64,000 bases of DNA from Pseudevernia furfuracea (taxonomy: Eukaryota > Ascomycota > Lecanoromycetes > Lecanorales > Parmeliaceae). The stretch is from contig JAIUPT010000034.1 of the NCBI GenBank assembly GCA_022315425.1, positions 372,001 through 436,000 on the forward strand. Direction: 5' to 3'. The notes under the pieces are model-generated. The model saw nothing but the letters and a program-made list of their open reading frames with translations, ran no database searches and was not told the DNA's origin. Shown one piece after another: positions 1 to 13,000 of the stretch (position 1 is the stretch's first letter; the number at the start of each line of letters is the position of its first letter). The position numbers and the translations under genes were made by a program.

Positions 1-735
1 AAATATTAAAAACCGATACAATTCTATTATCGTTACATATTTGAAATCGTTTAAATACTGTTAAGACATGTCAAGCCTGTCAAGCTAAGTACTCGGAAGT
101 ATTAAATAGCGAGAAACATTAACGCTTTTAAGTATTTAACTGCAAAAATGAGCGATTTAGACGATTTTCTCGCGGGGGTGACAGATTCCAATACATGCGC
201 CCACTATGATGGGGGGCACGGGGCCTATGTATGGTGGCATGTTGGTGTGGGGTTGCGGAATCCTGCACTTAGGTTGCCGGAGTCGATCTTTCGACGCTAA
301 TTGAAAGATACAGCTGACTAATCATGTTACGGTTATTATTTAAGAACGTTTCATTGACCGGGGACGTCTACAAATTGTTACGATTATTATTTGTCACTGT
401 CAAATGGCAAGTATATTAGGGTGTAACGTCCCGCCAGTATTACAGTAGCACTATCGTAGATTTACGGTACCAAATCCTGGCCTTGTGTCGCTAAGGTAGA
501 GTACACAATCGCTACGTCACCAGTCAAACCCAATTTTCGCCTCCAAGCATCCCGAAGAATGCAGGTCAACTACATTTGGTACAAACGCAACATGGCATGT
601 TCCAGATCTCCGATCCCAAACCCGAACGATTGCGATTCCAAATTGGAGCTGCATTCGGTATCGCACGCGGTCGAAAGGGGAAGGCCATCGCTCATGCACT
701 GTACTCATGCACTCATGCAGGAATGCAGGAATGCA

Positions 736-738
<3 letters not shown>

Positions 739-769
<31 letters not shown>
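739..769. repeat. (AG)n microsatellite
   Basis: This is an uninterrupted AG dinucleotide run of about 31 bases. It creates spurious Arg/Glu- and Ser/Leu-repeat open frames on both strands. Confidence 0.95.
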
Positions 770-772
<3 letters not shown>

Positions 773-1725
773 TGCCGGCAGGTGGGGTATAGTTTCCGTC
801 GGCGAGACCGACGCACCGCGCACGGTCCTCGATTTCCCACGTGGTCTGGCTGCCTTTAAGAAATTTTAAATTATTACCCAGGCGGGATCATCTATCATCC
901 ACTTATCCACTATGATCCCCAATAATTTCGGTAACCAGTCACGGCCATCAACTTGCCCGCTACCATGGCACAAATCAAAAAAGTCCGCATTTGGGGGGCA
1001 AACTGTGCATGGATGATGGGTACAACGTATTTGCATCTCGCTTCTGCACCTATATGCAGGCATGATGTGACATGGTATTAATCATTGGCCATATTTTTCC
1101 TTTTTTTTCCCTTTTCCTTCCTTTTCCAAATAGTCCGAAAGGTCCGTATTACAAATATCTATCATCATCAATTTCCCCAAAAGGTGATTGTCTTATCTAT
1201 CAGAGACACTACATGGCAAGATTGATTGGTCCAAAGGGGGAGAAAAAGGAGGTGTGAGATGAGATGGGGGCAAATGATGCATATGCTGGACGGGATTTGC
1301 CAGCTTTGCCAATTGGTAGCCCTTGAATAAGATATTTTAGGGTTCTTAGTTGCGATTGCCACGAGGCATGGCTGGCTGAGGGCTGCGGGTGTCGGTGGAT
1401 GGCGCCTTTGGGCAGCTCGAGTCCATTGGCTATTTATCGCACAGTTCGCCGAGAGGCGTGACCCGACAAATCAAAATAGATGCATGCAAGATTCCGGAGA
1501 CAGGTACCTAGTAGGGGAAAGTAGCGATGCATAGTTGCATACGCACTAGCAGCCTCGTAGATTTCGTAGATTGAATTTCAAGGGAACCCTGCACCATCAT
1601 AATCGAGCCTCTTACGCCAGACCATCTCAACATCAACATCCCAGCACAAAGGCACCAAATTGAGAGATTAACATTTTATCTGACAACGATGGGACTCGCT
1701 CTCGATATCGAAAGAAAAAAAGAAC

Positions 1726-1784
1726 AAATAATAATGATGATAATAATGATAATAATGATTTTAATAATAATATTAATCGTTATT
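1726..1784. repeat. AAT/GAT-rich imperfect trinucleotide tract
   Basis: This is an imperfect tandem array of AAT, GAT and TAA units. Similar short tracts recur near 2554, 2650, 3680 and 25592, always in intergenic DNA. Confidence 0.85.
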
Positions 1785-3641
1785 AGTGGGTTGTCGCAAG
1801 TCGGCGGAAAAAAAAGAAGGTGGGGTCCAGTAACGTAAGACACCCGAGACAAGCAAAATTGAAAAGTCGCTTCTTGGCTTCCATTTAGCCTCGACCAATC
1901 ATACAGTCAAATAAGCGAACGTCTCATGCAAGGGATCTCAAAAGTCCATCCCCTTCCTGACTTCGAGTGAGTCTGACATGTACTCACACTCCTGTCAAAG
2001 CTGACGAAAAAAGAAAAAAAAAAAATAACAGCCGCGCACAGCAGATTGGTGCTCGATTGCTTCGATCTCTTGCCACTTGACTTTGAGGCGATGATTATCT
2101 TAAGCTTGGCATGGGGAATTCGGTCCGCCGTCCGAGATGGTGTCTAGACCGCTCCCTTCAACTCTCGCTCTCTAAGGTAATGTTTTTTACATACCTTGTA
2201 CGTACAATCGCCACGCCACGCCACCGTTTCTTACCTCGAACTGGCATCACCACTTTCCCCGGACTTGTTTGGACGGCGGCAATAATACGCAAGGAAGATC
2301 TCATCGAATGTCTCCGCAACCCGTAACCATGGTTGAGGCCTCAGCGGAACCGTTCGGGCGTTCTCAATAATACCCCTTTGGCAAGTGGCATACATGATAC
2401 GAGAGGCTGCTACACACATACTTTCCCCAAATGTCCAATGATGCGTGGGGTCGGCTCTCCTACCTACCTTGTATGGTGCAAAGTCAGGAGAAGCTTCCGT
2501 TACCCTCCGCTACTTTACAATTTCACACTCTAAAGTACCTGTTCTAAATTCTAATGAATGATAATAATAATAATACGAGCAGCTGTGAAACACCAACAGC
2601 TGTCAATATTCACGCCATTCGTATAGCAAGATGAGGCCTTAAGTAAAGACAATAATAATCATAGTAATAATGTATTATTATTATGTAGGTAATATTAGAT
2701 TCGTATGCGCACCAACTAAGACATGTTGGAGTCGGTAAACATAAGGTAAGGTATTATTGATAATTGATAATGATAGTAGTGACCCGGCAAGGGAAAGGGT
2801 TGCGAGTAGATTTGGAGTGGGGTTATTAGTAAGGTGCAAAGTCTAGACTTTTATCCCGACGGGCCATTAATATTCAATTATTATTTGTTCTTGAAGTTGC
2901 GCAAAAAGAAAGACCCCTGTCAGCAATACTGCAAGGAATCCATCCTAGTCCCACACGGGTTACCTTGAAAAAAGAGACCTGGGGCAGATAACCCAACCGG
3001 TTGACATCTTGACCTGAGATCCGTACACCCTTCTTCCCAAGCGTCAACAAATTAAAGTCATACCCAACCAAACAAATCGCAAGCCATTCTGAAGGTCAAA
3101 GTCAGCCTTCCGAAGCCTTCCTTTTGCTGGTCAAATACCTGTGCGGCCACTTGCCGGGGCGTGATTGGAAGGACCACTTGCTCAAAAACGAGCATTCCTG
3201 CTCATCAGCGGACATAGTATCTGCCCAAGAGTCACGGGAAGAGGAAGGGTGGGGATTAAAACTGAATTCGAAGGTTATATAAATTGGAGATGTCGCAAAA
3301 GCATGATAGATTCCATAGAAGTTAGAAGATGGAAGATGGAAGGCAATCAATCCACATCGTCTGATCCGGGCGACTGACTCTATCTCTACCTTTACGTCAA
3401 GCAGAGTAGGGTTAGAGTGTTGGACTTAGACAGTTCAAATCAAACCAGTGCTTCCGCATGAATTTAATAAGATGACCGAGACCAAGCTTGTTCTTAGCTT
3501 GTCCATGTCCGCGTCCCTCCCACTCCTTCTCATCCAAATCCCAAAGAGACTCTATCAAGCGACAGACTGGCGAGACGGGGCCCAGAGCTATTGCCGGACA
3601 GTGACACGTCCACATCCTGACGTTTACAATCACCGTGTTGA

Positions 3642-3679
<38 letters not shown>

Positions 3680-3700
3680 AATAATAATAATTATAATAAC
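3642..3700. repeat. (AATC)n followed by (AAT)n microsatellite
   Basis: About nine AATC tetranucleotide units run directly into AAT/ATA trinucleotides. This is simple-sequence DNA with no coding interpretation. Confidence 0.95.
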
Positions 3701-4806
3701 ATTTTAATTGAATAAGAAAAAGGTATCATTCGTTTTTGTCAACTGCCTTGGGCCCTTTTTCAGACCCCGTCTCTTCTGACCAAATTGAGCGACGTTATCA
3801 AGGTCACAGCGGCACAAACAAGGCCGTCAGAGCCCGCATCCAGCCTTTCAGACCGCCTGCCGCAAGCCCACCCTTAATACTGGACAAAGGGAATCGAATC
3901 GACACTACTCTGCAAGACTGCAACGCGCCAACAACAACCATTCCCCCCCCCTCTCTCAAGTCCTAAGCTTCACGGCTTCACATACCCCGACAATTCTTCC
4001 AAAAAGCTTGCACTCAACCTCGTTTCCCATTATTTTGGATCCTTCCTCCTCATATCTGATACCCTCTGCATTTTGTATTATTCTTCTTCTTTTTATTATT
4101 CTTATTACATACTAATCATTGCCCCCCCCCCCATCGGACGGAACTTGCAGCGGAGATCTACTGCGCTGAAGCTTCCTGCGATCGTCCGTGTGATCGACGG
4201 ACCCGATAGCCTGGGCTGCACTCGGACTCGGGATTCTAGGCACACTGAGCTCTCACAACAATTTAGACTCGAGATCGTCGCTCCCATCGACTGTTGCAAC
4301 GAGCTTCTTGCATATGCGGTACCTGCAACTTAATCTGGAAAGTTTTTGATAATTTGACGTACCTTACTCGAGCTCTCTTCTGCTCTGCTCGACCCTCCCG
4401 ACTCAACCGATACTGACTTCTGCGAGCCAAACGCCATCGCGCCTTGTTTCTCGGAACCTGTCTCTCAGTACCAGAACCGCAATCACGGGTACTTGCCTTC
4501 AAGCACCAAGGCGAAACCTCCACCTAGGATAAGACTGCCAGAAGGGTCGCATCGAGTGTACGAAGACGATCGCGACACTTGAAGAACAACAAAAAATAAA
4601 CTCCCCTGCCCTTGAGCCTCCACCGATCCAACAAACGACCACGCTGCAAGCTCCGTTGAGGACAGAAACACCTACAACAGTCCAGAGTATCTACACTGGC
4701 GACCGTTCTGCTGCCTCCAGCGTGCGATCACTTTCGACTGCCAGCAGTTGATCGAGCTTCTCGCAGATTTAGACCCACCCCGCCGTCTCCGGCTTCAAAG
4801 CTTACG

Positions 4807-6465
4807 TTGCCCTCCCTGGATTTCTTGCCACAGCAGGCCAGTCAGCAGTACTGGCCTGGTGCATCCTCCTCTACTCCAGCTACCACGGCTCAACAACTGG
4901 GCACCCTACCTACCCCACCGAGCGACGGTACGGACGGTTTCAAGCCACCAGGCCACAATAACCGCGAAGCGGTCCTCAACAACCTGGCGACGGTCGCGGT
5001 ACAGCAGCAGCCCGGTATGGCTTCGAACTTGGAGCCAACCGGAGCAACTTCCAGTTTGACATCTCGCAGACCAGCTGCAAACAACTTGCCAAGCTTCGAA
5101 CTCCCCGCACCTTTTGGCCACCAATATGCACAGAAATACACTCCCTTACCCGCCATCAATGGCACGCAATCTACACAGGCATCGGTCAGTGTGGGCAACC
5201 TTTTGACGCCGCCATCGACAGTCCCGGGTGACAACCTCAGTCCGATATCTTCGGCTCTGAATGGTCTCAATAACAGTAACCAAGGAGGGATGCCGCCGTA
5301 TAACAGCTTTGCTTGGCCACCGCTTCCAACAGGCTTGACGCCTATGGGGATGGGAAGTGGGAATACGCCACAGCCATGGACAAATCCATTGAACCAAGCT
5401 CGAGGATTGTTTTCTCCTTCACTTTCGAGCACACTTGCTGCATCCCTTGCGCGTGGCAACTCCAACTCGCCGTCCGCAACTGAAGGCTTACCCCCTCCGC
5501 CATTCGACATGAAGTACGACATGAGCCAGCTCCCTCCTCTACCTACATCAATGTCAATGTCGGCGGCTACAACTCTCCCAGCCATTGCTGCACAGCAACA
5601 GGCACAGGCAATGGCGTACATGAATCAGACCCAGACCCAAACCCAGACGCCAGTCTCGGCCACAACCCAGGCGTCACCCGTCAATGGTACAGATACATAT
5701 ATGCAAAGACCAAACTCAACCCCTGTATTCTACAGCCAGTCTCAACCGTCATCAGCACATCAAAGCACATTTCCTCCTTTCAACTCTAATCCATCGCCAG
5801 TCCAGCAGAGTCCGATGAGCGCACCACCACCAGGCTCTCGGATATCGCCAATCAACGCTCAATCAGCAACCTTCTCTTCTCCCGCGTCACAGCCGAATCC
5901 ATACGGTGCCCGCTCCACATATACTCCATACTCTCTCCCAGCGCCTATGAGTGCTCCCCCACACATGAGCGGACCGATCATGTCAAACATCCACAATCCA
6001 AATAACCCAATGAGTTTGGTCGGCATGCAAAGCCATGGTCTTCCAGGGGGGATGGTGGCTGGCTACAACAGCGGCCACGCAGCACATCTGCAGCAACAGA
6101 TATATGGGAATTCACAACCAACACCGCATAACGAGAGACCCTTCAAGTGCGATCAATGTCCCCAGAGTTTCAACCGTAACCATGACCTGAAAAGGCATAA
6201 GAGGATACATCTCGCGGTGAAACCCTTCCCTTGCGGGTACTGTGAGAAGAGCTTCTCCAGGAAAGATGCTCTCAAGGTAAGCTTTTCACTCGTAGCCTCG
6301 GGCAATTCGTAACTTACAATCCTACAGAGACACATCCTTGTCAAAGGCTGCGGCAAGTCGACCTCCTCTGGCACCAGGGACCGGGAAGACACACCGGACC
6401 ATCAACCAAAGGACGAGTCAAGTGATAACGATGAATCACCCGTTCTCCATAATACTTCAGTATAG
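4807..6465 (+). CDS. flbC: C2H2 zinc-finger transcription factor, FlbC-like
   Basis: A long Pro/Ser/Gln/Asn-rich region precedes two C-terminal C2H2 fingers. The first finger includes CDQCPQSFNRNHDLKRHKRIH. The second starts CGYCEKSFSRKDALK and is completed across an intron by RHILVKGCGK. The intron is 6277-6327 (GTAAGC...CTACAG, 51 bp), and a second exon of 45 codons ends at 6465. The closely spaced finger pair followed by RHILVKGCG is what I recall for FlbC, an activator of asexual development in Aspergillus. It should act in the nucleus. The 5' end is unsettled. The frame is open back to a stop at 4657-4659 but contains no ATG until 5017, so either translation starts at 5017 or a short upstream exon is missing. 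I am fairly sure of the C2H2 class and less sure of the symbol. Confidence 0.75.
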
Positions 6466-8135
6466 GACATATTAGTCCTCTTGTTTGTTTGTCTTCTCAT
6501 GGCGATGTATCAACGAGACTCACGGCGTAATGGTGTGGGGCGTAGGACGATATACACGAGTTAATAGTAATTCGGGCTTGCTCTCGCCTGCAGCCCCGGG
6601 AACCTGGTGTACAGAAGAGTCTCGCTTTGTGGCGTACGGGGGTAGCAAGGTGTTGGATGATTGATGGAAAGGGTCGCTTCGGACGCGGAATTGTTAGATA
6701 TCCCAGGGCTGGTGGCTGGAAAACCTGGTGCGGGTGTGGGTCTCGTCATCTTCGTGTGTCTCTGGCAGGCGGCATCTCACGAGAGCCGGAGTCGCAGTGG
6801 TGTCGTTATTGCAGTGTGGCGCTGCTGGTGCTGTAGTGGAAAAGCGTCTTCATGTACGAGTTGTCTGAGTAACGTTAAAGCTCCTTTTGGCACCCAGTCG
6901 GTGTCAGCATTTCAACCCTCAATCTTGATAACCCCTATCATGGTCCAATTTACTTTGTGAACATGTCTCAGCATTGTAGTCCGATAGAAAATGCCAATTC
7001 GATTCGATCTCCATTGGTGGTCCCAGAGAAGATTAGTGGGCTTCGCGACAGGGTTACACGGCACCCGAACCGTCACCGCCTCTCTTCAAACAACTCTCCA
7101 CAATTGTAGATACCAAGTGGGAGCAAGCATGATAAACTGCAAGACCATACCAAAAGTCTTTTAAAGCTGCTTGGGAATGCCATTCCACTTGCTTGAAGTC
7201 TCCAAAGCTGTGCACAATACGGATAAACAAGCACATAATAAGGAAAGTTCCAATGTTATGGATGCCTTGTGCGAATGCAGGAGATGCCATGACCATTGAC
7301 TCGAGCTTCTTGCATGTCAGAGATGGATGGATGTTTGTCAGAGCGAAGAATCACTGTAACGGACGACATTTGTGGAAATGTGATGAGAAGAAGTAGGCCA
7401 TTGTTGAGAAGGAATCTTCATGCACGTAAAAGGAAATATCTTGACTTCGTTACATGACTTTCTATCACGTTCCATCAATACCTTCACTTTGCTTTGCTAG
7501 TCACCGCCAGGTGTTGAGCTCAGCCCTATTGATCTCCATTAGCTGAGGTTTTCTCTCCAATGTTTTGGTGCATTCCTCACTAGTAGACCACCTCCAGCTT
7601 GGGCTGCATTCCCATCTCCCATTTGCCGCAGCTCAGTTCTTCAATTCTCGACTGTCTCTATCACTTGCTAAGCATTTCCCGCTGAGCGGTCAACGTCTTG
7701 AGGTTGTTGGTTGCTCGCCTGAAGCTTGGGAAGGTCGAGGAGTCACAGGGAAGGCAAGAGCAAGGCAAGAACAACACCCTTACGCGCTCCAAATATTGCC
7801 TTCAGGAAAGAGGAAGATTTGTCGCATTCAGCAGCTCTTCCAGGATACATTATCAGTCTTCAAGGGGTGGGGCACTGCTCGATACTTTTATACTGCTCTC
7901 TCTCACTGACCACGGAAATGATATCGTAGCTTCTTCTATTCTCCAGCATTATGTGCTGATCATATGGCTTTCAGCTAGCATCCAGTGGGCGATATAGCCT
8001 TCGCAAACATAATTTGCTCATACCCAGACCCGGTCGTCGGCCAACCACGGCGCGGGGTCACCTTGGGCATCGATCAACGCAACACATTTCCAGGAAGCGC
8101 CCGTTCAAACATCATTTGCGGGATATATTACCGAG
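6466..8135. other. Intergenic, no gene seen
   Basis: The reading frames in this gap are short and show no family signature. It should contain the 3' UTR of the C2H2 gene and the promoter and leader of the downstream kinase gene. Confidence 0.6.
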
Positions 8136-11100
8136 ATGGATCACAATCATGCTCAAGCGAAAGCTCACAGACGCCGCCACCCACTCAGCGATACCACCAA
8201 TTGGGCCAACAATCAGCCAGTCCCCAGCTCAGACCACTACACCTCTTCTCCAGCCAGCTTACCCCACCACGGATCTCTTGCGCCCGGTGGCAACCTTCAG
8301 ATTCTGTATGACCCCGTGCCCCCTGTGACAAAAGCAGAAGACAAACGCATCTCGGCTATCTCCAGCGAAGATGCTCGGAACTCCAATCGCGACTCTCAGA
8401 TCTCCAATACTTCGACCAACGCGTCTAGTAAATCGCGACGCAAGACACATATAGGGCCATGGCAACTGGGCAAGACGATCGGGAAGGGGGCTTCCGGGAG
8501 AGTAAGGAAAGCGAGACACGCTGTTACGGGGAAGTATGCCGCGATCAAGATCGTCAGTAGAAAATCAGCGGAGATGCTACGCAGCACTAGCATGGCCGCC
8601 ATGGATACGATGTTTCGGAATGACGACAAGGGCACGATTCCATTAGGCATTGAGAGGGAGGTGGTTATCATGAAGCTCATTGAGCATCCGAACGTTATTA
8701 GTCTTTACGATGTCTGGGAGAATAGGGGTGAACTGTGAGTACGATAACCGTATCGCGATTGCAATGGAACGACTGACCGGAGCTTAAAGCTATCTTGTCC
8801 TGGAGTTCGTCGAAGGCGGCGAGCTCTTTGACCACATAATAAAAAATGGCCGTCTTCCGGAACCTGAAGCGGTCCGCATATTCCGTCAAATGATCTCTGG
8901 TCTCTCCTACTGCCACCGCTTCAACATTTGCCATCGAGACCTCAAGCCAGAAAACATCCTGATGGATCGCAATCGGAATATCAAGATCGTAGACTTCGGT
9001 ATGGCTGCGCTTCAGCCTGCGAACAAGTGGCTCAATACCTCCTGTGGAAGTCCACATTATGCGTCCCCAGAAGTCATTCGCGCGGAAAACTACCGTGGAG
9101 ACAAGGCAGATATCTGGTCCTGCGGCGTCATCCTCTTCGCCATGCTGACTGGGACTTTACCATTCGACAGCGCCGGCGATTGGCGCAATGTCATTGAAAC
9201 AGTACTAGCCGGCGAATACACCATTCCCCAAGGCGTTTCACAACAAGCAGCAGATCTCATATTCAGAATTATGCAGCCGGATCCAAAACAGCGAATCCCT
9301 ATAAGGCACATGTGGCAACATCCACTTCTCAAGAAATACGAGAACCTTGATAGTACGGATCACAATGGCAGACCTTACACTGGTCCTGCGCCACCGTTGA
9401 CAAAACAAGACTGTGGAACGCCTATCAAGCGTCGGGATGAAATTGACGATGTGCTGTTGGGAAACCTGGGCAATCTGTGGCATGGTGTCAGTGTGGAGGA
9501 GCTTGCGGGGAGACTCTTGAGTGATGTGTAAGATTCTTTGCGTTTTATTGTAATCACCGTCGAGTTGCTAATCATATATGCATTAGGCCGAATCATGAGA
9601 AGGTCCTCTATACAAAACTTCTCAGGTTCCGAGACGAACAGCTTGAAAATTACCAAGGTCCTCCGATCGAGTACTCACTCAGCGACTATCACCACAACCC
9701 ACCACCACAGCGAGCGGCAAGGCGGTCTTCGACAAAACCTTCCCTTCAGACTTCACGTAGCCTACGGCGCCAATCTCAATACTCTATCCTAGAGCAAAGC
9801 GTGGCGCCACCTAGGAAGAGCCAAAGCCAGAGTGTCCATCGACAGGCGAGCGTTGCAGAAACTGAAGAGAGCTATGATCCTTACCGGCCATCTCGTGCCC
9901 AAACCACGAAAGACCAAGCAGATCAAGCACGAATAACACTACTTCGCGTCACATCTCACGATACTTCCAGAAGGCCATCGACCCGTCTGGGGAGTACGAC
10001 GTCTGCACGAAACCCAGCAATTGCCAGAACGCAGGGTGCAGAAGATGTATACAGTATCGCAAGTTCACCTCCTCCATCAATGACCATGCACAGCGCGGGT
10101 CCTTCGCAGCTCCATAGGATGATTACCAATCGGCAAATTTCACAAGGTAACTCTAGGATGACAATGTCCTCCCGGCGATCTATAAGAAGCAATTCATCCG
10201 TCGTGATCGCGCGCACGTCGACGAGCTACAAACGTAATGTCAGCTTCGTACACAATCGCAAACGTTCCTTTAGTGGTCGTCATCCACGCCTGCGAAGTCA
10301 GGAGCATCATACCTCCCCATTCACGCTGCAAGAGCGATTCTTTCGAGATCAATCTCAGTCGCATGCCAAAACCAGAGAAGCCTCCATTTCACCCTCATCA
10401 TCCATGAAGGAGACCCCTCAGTCTGAAGACCTACCTGTCGTTCGCTCACGAAAGAGCCCCGTCAAAGAACATGCTTCGAAGAGGCCTAGAGTAGCAAGCC
10501 ACTACTGGAAGGACGACGCCAGGAAAGTTAGCGTCGAAATGGAAAAGCTGTGTGATGATGCTTTCAATCGTTCGCCAATCGCCTCCAGCATACCCACTCC
10601 AAGAACCGAAGCCACAGGTAATCGATTTTCTCAGAATACCTACTCCTCACCAGCGACCTCCTTCTCCGTGCATGAGGATCCAGTGCCGGTGTCTGTTACT
10701 CGTCACAGCAAAGCGAGGCAAATCGAGGTGGACTATCAACAACGTCCATTGCCCTTGCCACCAGCCACCGAGAGGCAAATGGATTCTGAGCATCTCGGGT
10801 CTTACACTCAGCGAGAGCTTGCGAAGACCAGAGATCTCCTCAAAAAGCGAGCCGCTGAAGCAACCATGTCTCCGGGCTATCTCGACGAAGTCATCGCGCA
10901 CTTGGACCGACTCATGCAGCCCAGCACCATAAGACTACATGAGGAGGAGCGACGAGCGGTCTCAACGCCTGATCCTAGTTCTGGCATACCACGCAAGGAC
11001 ACCTTTGAGCAGATCATGGAGAAGAATAGTATTGGCTTCCGCTCTGCATCAGAGCCATCCAAGAGACAAAATACTAATCACACACAGTCTACGATTAGAG

Positions 11101-12388
11101 TCGTAGACTCTTCTGACGGCCTCAAAACAATATCGCCTATTAAGCCCCTTACCATACGTAAGAAGAGCGAAGCATCCACACCATCTGCGGGATCCCCTCG
11201 CCAGATTATACCAACAGAGCGTTTATTCACTACCGAAGAGTTGTATAGCCAGCAGATCGAAGAACGCCGCTCCGCTGGCCTAGCGCTTCTGGAAACCCCT
11301 AGCCTTGAGCCCATAGACGAAGACGAGGATAAAGAGAACTTCGATCCTGCTACTCGAAGAACAGACTTTCCCGAACCCAAGAAGCGTAACTGGTTCCGCC
11401 GCCATCAGCCCGTCCAGCGGAGCCGAGACAATGACACGATTCCTCCGCTCCCAGTCAAAGACCAGCATCAGCCGCTGTCGTATCTCCACCCCTTGCAAGC
11501 GAAAGCCAGAAACCGTGCTTCCGACGTCCCGAGCGAGGAGTCCCAAACGAGCGAACACAAGAAAGGGTCAGGCAAAGCTCGGTTCTTCAAGATATTCTCC
11601 GGCAAACACGACTCCAAGGAGTCCGACAAATCAGCTGGCGGTGACTATGACCTCGGCGACGCAGACAGCCTAGTCACCGAAGACTCCACCTTCAATTACA
11701 ATCCGCAACATGCATATATGAGCGGTGCACTGCAGAACGCAAGCCACAGCAGCGTCCTCAAGCCTGACAAGCATGGCAACAACAACAACAGCGCAGAGGA
11801 AACTATGATGCCGCCGGCTCAAATTGCCAGAGTTATTGTACCGCAACCACAGAATTGGCTTGCTCGTTTCTTGCGTATCAAGCCTGCCGTCAACGTGATA
11901 TGTTTCCAGGTTTCCAAAGTCCGCGCTCGCAAGGAAGTCGCTGGCGTCTTCCGAGAATGGCGAAAATATGGCATGCGTGATATCGTTGTTGACAAAGCGG
12001 CAGGGAGAATCTGGGCTAGGGTGGATGTCAAGAACTGTATGTGCTATTTCTCTCTTCATCCATCGTCCTCGATGCCTCTTTATTCTGTCCTTTTCCATCC
12101 CTACACATGTCGCTTTTCTCGTTTCAGCATATCGCCACATGTCGCGACTATGCTAAGCTACTTGCAGCTCTCCGCATCCCCTCTCTCTCCATCGCCGCCG
12201 AATTTCACACCCTCCTCCACCGCGGCCGCCGCGCCAACATCGCCATCGCACGCCTCACGCAAGAGAAAGGCGCCAAGTCATCTTTTGAGCGTGTTTTCGA
12301 AGCGATGGAGCATATCCTGAAGGCCAGAGGGCTGGTGGTGGAGGATAAGAAGATTGTAAAACAGATGAGGATCAGTGCCGGGATGTAG
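8136..12388 (+). CDS. Ser/Thr protein kinase of the Gin4/Hsl1/Cdr2 (Nim1-like) family
   Basis: Four exons (8136-8734, 8790-9527, 9587-12036, 12168-12388) join in frame to 1335 residues. The kinase domain starts near residue 106. It shows the glycine loop GKGASGRV, Lys138 in AAIK, the catalytic loop HRDLKPEN (Asp250), DFG (Asp268) and a CGSPHYASPEV activation segment. A long basic, Ser/Pro-rich, probably disordered middle follows. The last ~150 residues contain IWARVDVKN and LLHRGRRANIAIARLTQ, which resemble the fungal kinase-associated-1 (KA1-like) membrane-binding domain. The last intron (131 bp) interrupts this domain, and splicing it restores the motif order. Family members link septins and cell size to mitotic entry through Swe1/Wee1 inhibition; that role is inferred here. 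Orthology within Gin4, Kcc4, Hsl1 and Cdr2 is not resolved. Confidence 0.9.
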
Positions 12389-13000
12389 GTGCGTGCGTAA
12401 GTCCGCCCGCCGAAGAGACATACACGGATGGGTTGGCAGATAGGGGAGCGGAGGTGGGGGAGCAAATGGAGGGATCAACGGTATTGACGAAGGTTTTATT
12501 CTGCATGACTACGAGCATCTGAAAGGATACGAGGACACGACGGAGGAGGCGGTTTGACTTCTTGTATCAATCAATGGTCTGCTGGCTGGATAGGTCTGAT
12601 GACGGAGGAGGAGGAAATTGCATAGGACAGGATAGATGGTCCATTTTATAATTGCCTTGACTGCATCAATCAATGGAAAGAACTAATTGCATACTCGAAG
12701 CTGGGTCCAGGGAAAGACTGGTGCATATATTCAAGGGGGAAGCAGCGTCGAGCGGATTGACGCGGCCGAAGCTCCATGGTTCAGTAAGGTAAAATCAAGG
12801 AGTCCGGGCGCTTGGGAACGTTGAGTGTAAGGTGCTCTCTCCATTGATTACTGACGAAGGGTCGACGTCCACTCGTACGCAGGTTCTTGAAAGCCTACTT
12901 ACTATCCGCAGACCAGTCCAGCCAGTGGCTTAATACATACATACTCTGAAGATCCCCCCCCCCTCCAACCAACCAACCAACCAACCCTCTCTCGCCATGT
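12389..13000. other. Convergent intergenic region with (AACC)n tract
   Basis: This lies between the 3' ends of the kinase gene and POP1. It has no gene. A short AACC tandem run follows a C-homopolymer near 12953-12986. Confidence 0.7.

Larger units (their letters stand above)
1..4659. other. Gene-free stretch with microsatellites
   Basis: I see no convincing gene here. Open frames are short, unconserved and uncharacteristic of protein. The stretch holds a GA array near 739, AAT/GAT-type arrays near 1726-1784, 2554-2575 and 2650-2690, and an AATC array near 3642. A C-rich run lies near 4125. From about 4660 onward an open frame leads into the FlbC-like gene, so the last few hundred bases probably contain its promoter and 5' leader. 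Confidence 0.6.

Noticed and set aside
739..840. Arg/Glu- or Ser/Leu-repeat small protein
   Set aside because: It is produced entirely by the AG microsatellite.
4890..5621. 243-codon minus-strand open frame
   Set aside because: It is the antisense shadow of the Pro/Ser/Gln-rich part of the C2H2 gene and shows no domain.
12037..12167. Fifth introner-like copy, because of an ACATGTCGCGACT string
   Set aside because: The string is in the opposite orientation to the family core, and the 5' and 3' parts do not match the other four copies.
12041..12320. Alternative C-terminus of the Gin4-type kinase by reading through 12037
   Set aside because: Read-through yields a Ser/Pro-rich tail without the KA1-like motif. 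Splicing 12037-12167 restores RVDVKN-LRIPSLSIAAEF.
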